Assembly: GCA_937894935.1 (NCBI GenBank)
Contig: CALAYC010000211.1
Coordinates: 1-38,822 of the forward strand
Source: an uncultured Verrucomicrobiota bacterium
Lineage (GTDB): Bacteria; Verrucomicrobiota; Verrucomicrobiia; Limisphaerales; JADLHS01
Direction: 5' to 3'
DNA length: 38,822 bases
This document shows, one piece after another, positions 35,093-38,822 of the stretch. The position numbers and the translations under genes are program-made. Positions within the stretch are counted from its first letter, which is position 1, and every line of letters begins with the position of its first letter. A model generated the notes under the pieces. That model saw only the letters and a list, made by a program, of their open reading frames with translations, ran no database searches and had not been told where the DNA came from.

Positions 35093-35131
35093 CCAGCCGC
35101 TACCGACCCGGATGAAAAAACCTTCGTTTTA

Positions 35132-38100
35132 TCACGGCCCGAGCAGCACGCGATAGAAGCGTTGCGGATAGGTGGCGAAATCGGTGTCGGCCCAAATGAA
35201 GGGTAGGGCGGGAGAATTCGTGGTCAGGAGCGGCGTCCAGTTCACCAGATTGGTTGAGGCTTGCAGTATGTAATCCGGGCCAAAGTCACCGGTGACTTGG
35301 AATTGCAACGTGCCGCCGGACAGGGAGACAGATTGCAGCGTGGGAGCAATCGGTCGTAGAACGGTGATGGTGAACTGTTGCGTAGCGCTTAGTGCGGGCG
35401 AGCCGTTGTCGGTGACGATGACGCTGAGCAGATTCGTGGTCGGGCTTTGGGCGATGAGTGGTCGCCAATGGAAGACACCAGTGGTCGGATTCAGCGTTGC
35501 GCCGGCGGGAGCATTTTCCAGATTGAAGGTGAGCGTTTGTGCGGGCACGTCGGTGTCGGCTGCGATGTTGGTGAAGTTGGCGGTTGTGCCGGCAATGATG
35601 GTGTGATCGGCAATCGGTTGAAGTGTCGGCGGTGTGTTGACGACCGGCGCGTTGGTCGTGGTGATGAGAATGCCGTAAGGAATCGGGCCGAAGGTTGTGC
35701 TGTTGCCGGTAGCGGTGAAGGTAAAGTTGGCGAGGCCATTGGTGTTGGCCGCGGCGGTGAATCGCGCGGTGTAGCCATCGGCGAGCAACGTCACGCTGCC
35801 ATTCACGCCAGATGTGACGGCGTAGGTGAGATTGGTTGCGCCACCGGTGGCGGTGCGGAGATTCACATCCACAAAACCATTGCGGTCGCAGAGCGCATGC
35901 GCTTCGCCGCGCCAGTTCAGATATTCTTCCAATCGCGTGTAACCGGTGAGGGCATTGGTAATGTTACGATCACTGGCGAGATTGGGATTCGAGCCGGTGG
36001 CAAGTTCCCAGAAATCCGGCATGCCGTCGTTGTCGCTGTCCGTAGGCGCGGGTTCAGAAACGAGCGTGGGCCACGTACCGACCTGTGAAACAGCGTCAAT
36101 GATCATGCCGTTTTGTTGGCGAACGGTGCTGGCGATGCGTTGATCGTTGCTATCGCGGCGCCACGGCATCGCGCCGGATAAAGCGACGACGCGTTGATAC
36201 GCGACGGGGGCGGGTTCGGTGGTGGCGGGCGGAACGTCAAAGGGGGTCGCATACGGAGTGTAGGTGCCGCTGAACATGGCCCAACCTGTGTCTGTTCCGT
36301 CGAGTTGACCATTGCGGTTCAGGTCAATGAAGTTGCCGGATTGATAAACGTGCGTCGAACTGCCGCCGCCCTGAAGAATGAAGTTGTAAGTGCTGGACGG
36401 CCCTTTGATGCAGTAGTTGTTGACGTAATTAACTTCGCACGATTCAGGTTCGCCCGCAGTGTAGCCGGCGCGGTCACCGTAGTTGTAGATGACGTTATTT
36501 CGGAAATCGAGCCGCAGCGTATTCGGTTTCAGCGGGTCCTGACTGCTGCCAATTCGCGGATTGCGACTTCGATTGTGCGCGTAGAGATTCCGCAGGTAAC
36601 TGTAGGTCGTCCAATTGTCCGAAGAAAGAATGCCGCCGTAGCCGTGCGAACCTTTTTCGTGGATGGCATTGTTGAGCGCTTCAGTGATGAAACAATTCTG
36701 CACCGTCAGATTGGCTACGGAACGACTCGCTGACAACACTTCGTCCACCGACCACGACGCGGACAGATGATCCACGATGATGTTCGTGCCGGAATTGATC
36801 CACATGGCATCAGCTTCCTGAAGTGCGTTGGTGCCGAGTCGCGTGCGGAGATGGCGCACGATGACGTTGTTGGCGGCGATGTTGAACGAATAATTTTGAA
36901 GACAGATGCCGTCGCCGGGCGCGGTCTGACCGGCGATGGTAATATTTGGACGATTAATCGTGAGCGTCGAACCGAGGACGATATTGCCAGATACTTTGAA
37001 TAGAATCGTTCGCCCTGAAGCTGGCGCGGTGGAAATGCCATTACGCAACGAACCTGCGCCGGTGTTCGCCAATGTGGTGACATAATAAACGTCGCCGCCG
37101 CGTCCGCCAGTGGTGTAAGCGCCCGCGCCTTCCGCGCCCGGGAACGCCGGTGCAAGCGGAACATTGACGGTGAGTGTCGCGTTGCTGCTGACAAGCGAAC
37201 CTGCTGGTGTAGTGACGACGACCGAATACGTGCCGTTGTCGGTGGGCATGGCGTTGCTGATGGAATACGTGGCATTGGTCGCACCGGGAATCGGCGCTCC
37301 ATTTTTGTGCCATTGATACGTTGGTGACGGAATTCCGGTGGCGCTGACGGCGAACTGTGCGGCCTGACCGGGCAACAGCGTTTGATTCGTCGGATGCAAA
37401 AGAATGTTCGGTAGTAAAGAAGGCGACCAGCCATAAAGCCAAAGTACGGCGTTGCGCGCGTTGGTGAGGTCGGGGCTGTTGACGGCGAGTTTTGTGCCGT
37501 TGTAACTGACCGCCGCTGTGCCGAGCAGATTGCTGTTGCCGAATTCCCAGAAACGCGGATTGGCATCGGTCCAACCGGTGATGTGTGAATCAATGCGACA
37601 ATTGATGAACGCGACGTTGCCGTCGGGATTGCCAAGCGCGCGACCAAGCGTGGTGCTGATGCTGCCGACCCGGGTCAGGCGACAATTTACAAATGACATG
37701 CCGTTGCTGCCGGCGGCGGTGCGAGGTTGAGTGATGTAGCCGCCGAAAAGAGATTTGATTTCACAGTTGGTAAAGAACGCATTGCCGCCGCCCCAGATGA
37801 AATCCACGTCGCCCTGAATGAGACTGTCCTGAAAATAACACTGCGTGCCGCTGGTGTTCATCAGAATCGTGTCCTGATAACTGGCGAGCGTTACGTTATG
37901 CGCGATGAATCGTTTGCGATCGGTTTGCACCATCAACGCCTCGGCTTGCGAACCGCCTTTGGGCGTGGTGTTGGTAATCGTCAGCGTATCGATGGCAATG
38001 TCATTCGCGTTCACTTTGAACGCCATGCGGAAATGCGTCGTGCCATACATCGTAGAATTGTTGTCGTAACCAATGATGGTGTTGGTGCGGTTTTCACCAC

Positions 38101-38822
38101 GGAAAGTGAGATTGTGACGGTTGTTGACGTTGACGATCTCGTAATAAAACCCGTTGCGAATATTGATGAGTCGCGGCGTGGTGTTGCCGTTGGGAACAAA
38201 ATCCACTGCGCCTTGAACGGTGCAGAAATCACCACTGCCATCGGCGGCGACGATGAGGTTGGTGACGTTTGCGGGACCGGTCGGTTTAGTTGTGAAACGC
38301 CAGGTGGTGGAATCATTGATGCCGGGAAAAACATTTCCCAATGTGTCGGTGAACACGCCGCTGTCGATGACCACGTAGTAAGTCTGATTCAACGCGAGAA
38401 CTCCTGAATGCGGATAAATTGTGGCGACGTTTCCGGAAATTGTGACGGGATGATTGGTGAATGTTTCGCCGCCAATAACGCGAGCCTGAATGTTGGATGC
38501 CGTGAGACTTCCGGGATGATCCACGTTGGCGCTCAAATCAATAGTGTCCACGGGAATAGCGGGCGCGGCGGCATTGTAAATACGAATCGTACCGCTCTTT
38601 TGCAACCGCACCGGCTTGTCGAACGTGAGTCGCAGCAATGTATCGGTGCAAATGCCGGTGGCGTTAGGCGATGGTGAAAATGCTGTCGCCACCGGCGGAA
38701 TACCGGTGACGTTGAACGTCGCGCTGAGCGCCGTTTTCCCATCGGTGCTCGCTTGCAATTGTTTCACGCCCGCGGTGCTGAGACTGAGATTGTCAAACGT
38801 GGCGATGCCGTTGTCGCCGGTC
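35132..38822 (-). CDS. Secreted pectinesterase-pectate lyase fusion (5' end beyond the window)
   Basis: The frame stays open to the right edge, so the N-terminus is missing; 1229 residues are present, numbered here from the edge. An Ig-like/SbsA-like domain (about 44-180) is followed by a CE8 pectin methylesterase beta-helix (about 184-465), with QDT (D317), GDVDFIWG (D340) and LGR (R394) as the catalytic residues. An Ig domain (about 472-555) follows, then a pectate lyase (about 556-925; PAFPGAEGAGAYTTGGRGG, VDHLSASWSVDE, SRNPR). The linker DSDNDGMPDFWE and RLEEYLNW, a beta-sandwich, a putative-Ig domain (about 1060-1150) and a C-terminal module ending FYRVLLGP complete it. One chain can thus remove methyl esters and cleave the demethylated polygalacturonate. 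Export is presumed. Confidence 0.88.
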   Translation of the reverse strand, partial: TGDNGIATFDNLSLSTAGVKQLQASTDGKTALSATFNVTGIPPVATAFSPSPNATGICTDTLLRLTFDKPVRLQKSGTIRIYNAAAPAIPVDTIDLSANVDHPGSLTASNIQARVIGGETFTNHPVTISGNVATIYPHSGVLALNQTYYVVIDSGVFTDTLGNVFPGINDSTTWRFTTKPTGPANVTNLIVAADGSGDFCTVQGAVDFVPNGNTTPRLINIRNGFYYEIVNVNNRHNLTFRGENRTNTIIGYDNNSTMYGTTHFRMAFKVNANDIAIDTLTITNTTPKGGSQAEALMVQTDRKRFIAHNVTLASYQDTILMNTSGTQCYFQDSLIQGDVDFIWGGGNAFFTNCEIKSLFGGYITQPRTAAGSNGMSFVNCRLTRVGSISTTLGRALGNPDGNVAFINCRIDSHITGWTDANPRFWEFGNSNLLGTAAVSYNGTKLAVNSPDLTNARNAVLWLYGWSPSLLPNILLHPTNQTLLPGQAAQFAVSATGIPSPTYQWHKNGAPIPGATNATYSISNAMPTDNGTYSVVVTTPAGSLVSSNATLTVNVPLAPAFPGAEGAGAYTTGGRGGDVYYVTTLANTGAGSLRNGISTAPASGRTILFKVSGNIVLGSTLTINRPNITIAGQTAPGDGICLQNYSFNIAANNVIVRHLRTRLGTNALQEADAMWINSGTNIIVDHLSASWSVDEVLSASRSVANLTVQNCFITEALNNAIHEKGSHGYGGILSSDNWTTYSYLRNLYAHNRSRNPRIGSSQDPLKPNTLRLDFRNNVIYNYGDRAGYTAGEPESCEVNYVNNYCIKGPSSTYNFILQGGGSSTHVYQSGNFIDLNRNGQLDGTDTGWAMFSGTYTPYATPFDVPPATTEPAPVAYQRVVALSGAMPWRRDSNDQRIASTVRQQNGMIIDAVSQVGTWPTLVSEPAPTDSDNDGMPDFWELATGSNPNLASDRNITNALTGYTRLEEYLNWRGEAHALCDRNGFVDVNLRTATGGATNLTYAVTSGVNGSVTLLADGYTARFTAAANTNGLANFTFTATGNSTTFGPIPYGILITTTNAPVVNTPPTLQPIADHTIIAGTTANFTNIAADTDVPAQTLTFNLENAPAGATLNPTTGVFHWRPLIAQSPTTNLLSVIVTDNGSPALSATQQFTITVLRPIAPTLQSVSLSGGTLQFQVTGDFGPDYILQASTNLVNWTPLLTTNSPALPFIWADTDFATYPQRFYRVLLGP

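Overview
The window looks like chromosomal DNA of a Gram-negative soil or freshwater bacterium of the Verrucomicrobiota, probably near Limisphaerales/Pedosphaeraceae. This placement is inferred from the giant secreted proteins with autotransporter-associated (PATR) repeats, LamG and Ig-like modules, from the pectate lyase architecture, from the scarcity of Shine-Dalgarno sequences and from moderate-high GC. No marker gene (rRNA, tRNA, ribosomal protein) is present to prove it. I saw no tRNA, rRNA, CRISPR array, transposase or prophage gene.

Left part (1-5.9 kb): a phosphate uptake operon in the classical order pstS (3' end only)-pstC-pstA-pstB-phoU, with a hairpin between pstS and pstC and a pstC carrying an extra soluble insert. 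It is followed by a putative Na+/H+ antiporter and a small membrane-anchored protein of unknown function.

5.9-9.4 kb, minus strand: a tightly overlapping three-gene unit, glycine/sarcosine N-methyltransferase, sarcosine/dimethylglycine N-methyltransferase and a BCCT transporter. Together these give de novo glycine betaine synthesis from glycine plus betaine uptake, an osmoprotection operon. A candidate promoter with phased A/T tracts lies upstream.

9.5-21.1 kb: mostly housekeeping and envelope genes. They are an HD-domain hydrolase, a family 2 glycosyltransferase, a large AsmA-like envelope protein, an M20 dipeptidase, a small membrane protein followed by a good intrinsic terminator, a SirB1/transglutaminase-like protein, a phospholipase D/cardiolipin synthase-like protein and a DsbD-type thiol:disulfide interchange protein.

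21.3-38.8 kb: an accessory region of secreted proteins centred on pectin. It contains a 2147-residue pectate lyase with PATR repeats and no visible beta-barrel, a 1561-residue metzincin-type metallopeptidase with Ig, LamG and putative-Ig modules, a small lipoprotein, a two-headed esterase (alpha/beta hydrolase plus SGNH hydrolase), and a pectinesterase-pectate lyase fusion that runs off the right edge. The three giant proteins end in a similar approximately 70-residue module finishing in FYR[IV]. The two pectate lyases share a module of about 500 residues. The region reads as a pectin de-esterification and cleavage locus. The most unusual items are the enzyme fusions, the shared C-terminal module and the PATR protein without a translocator.
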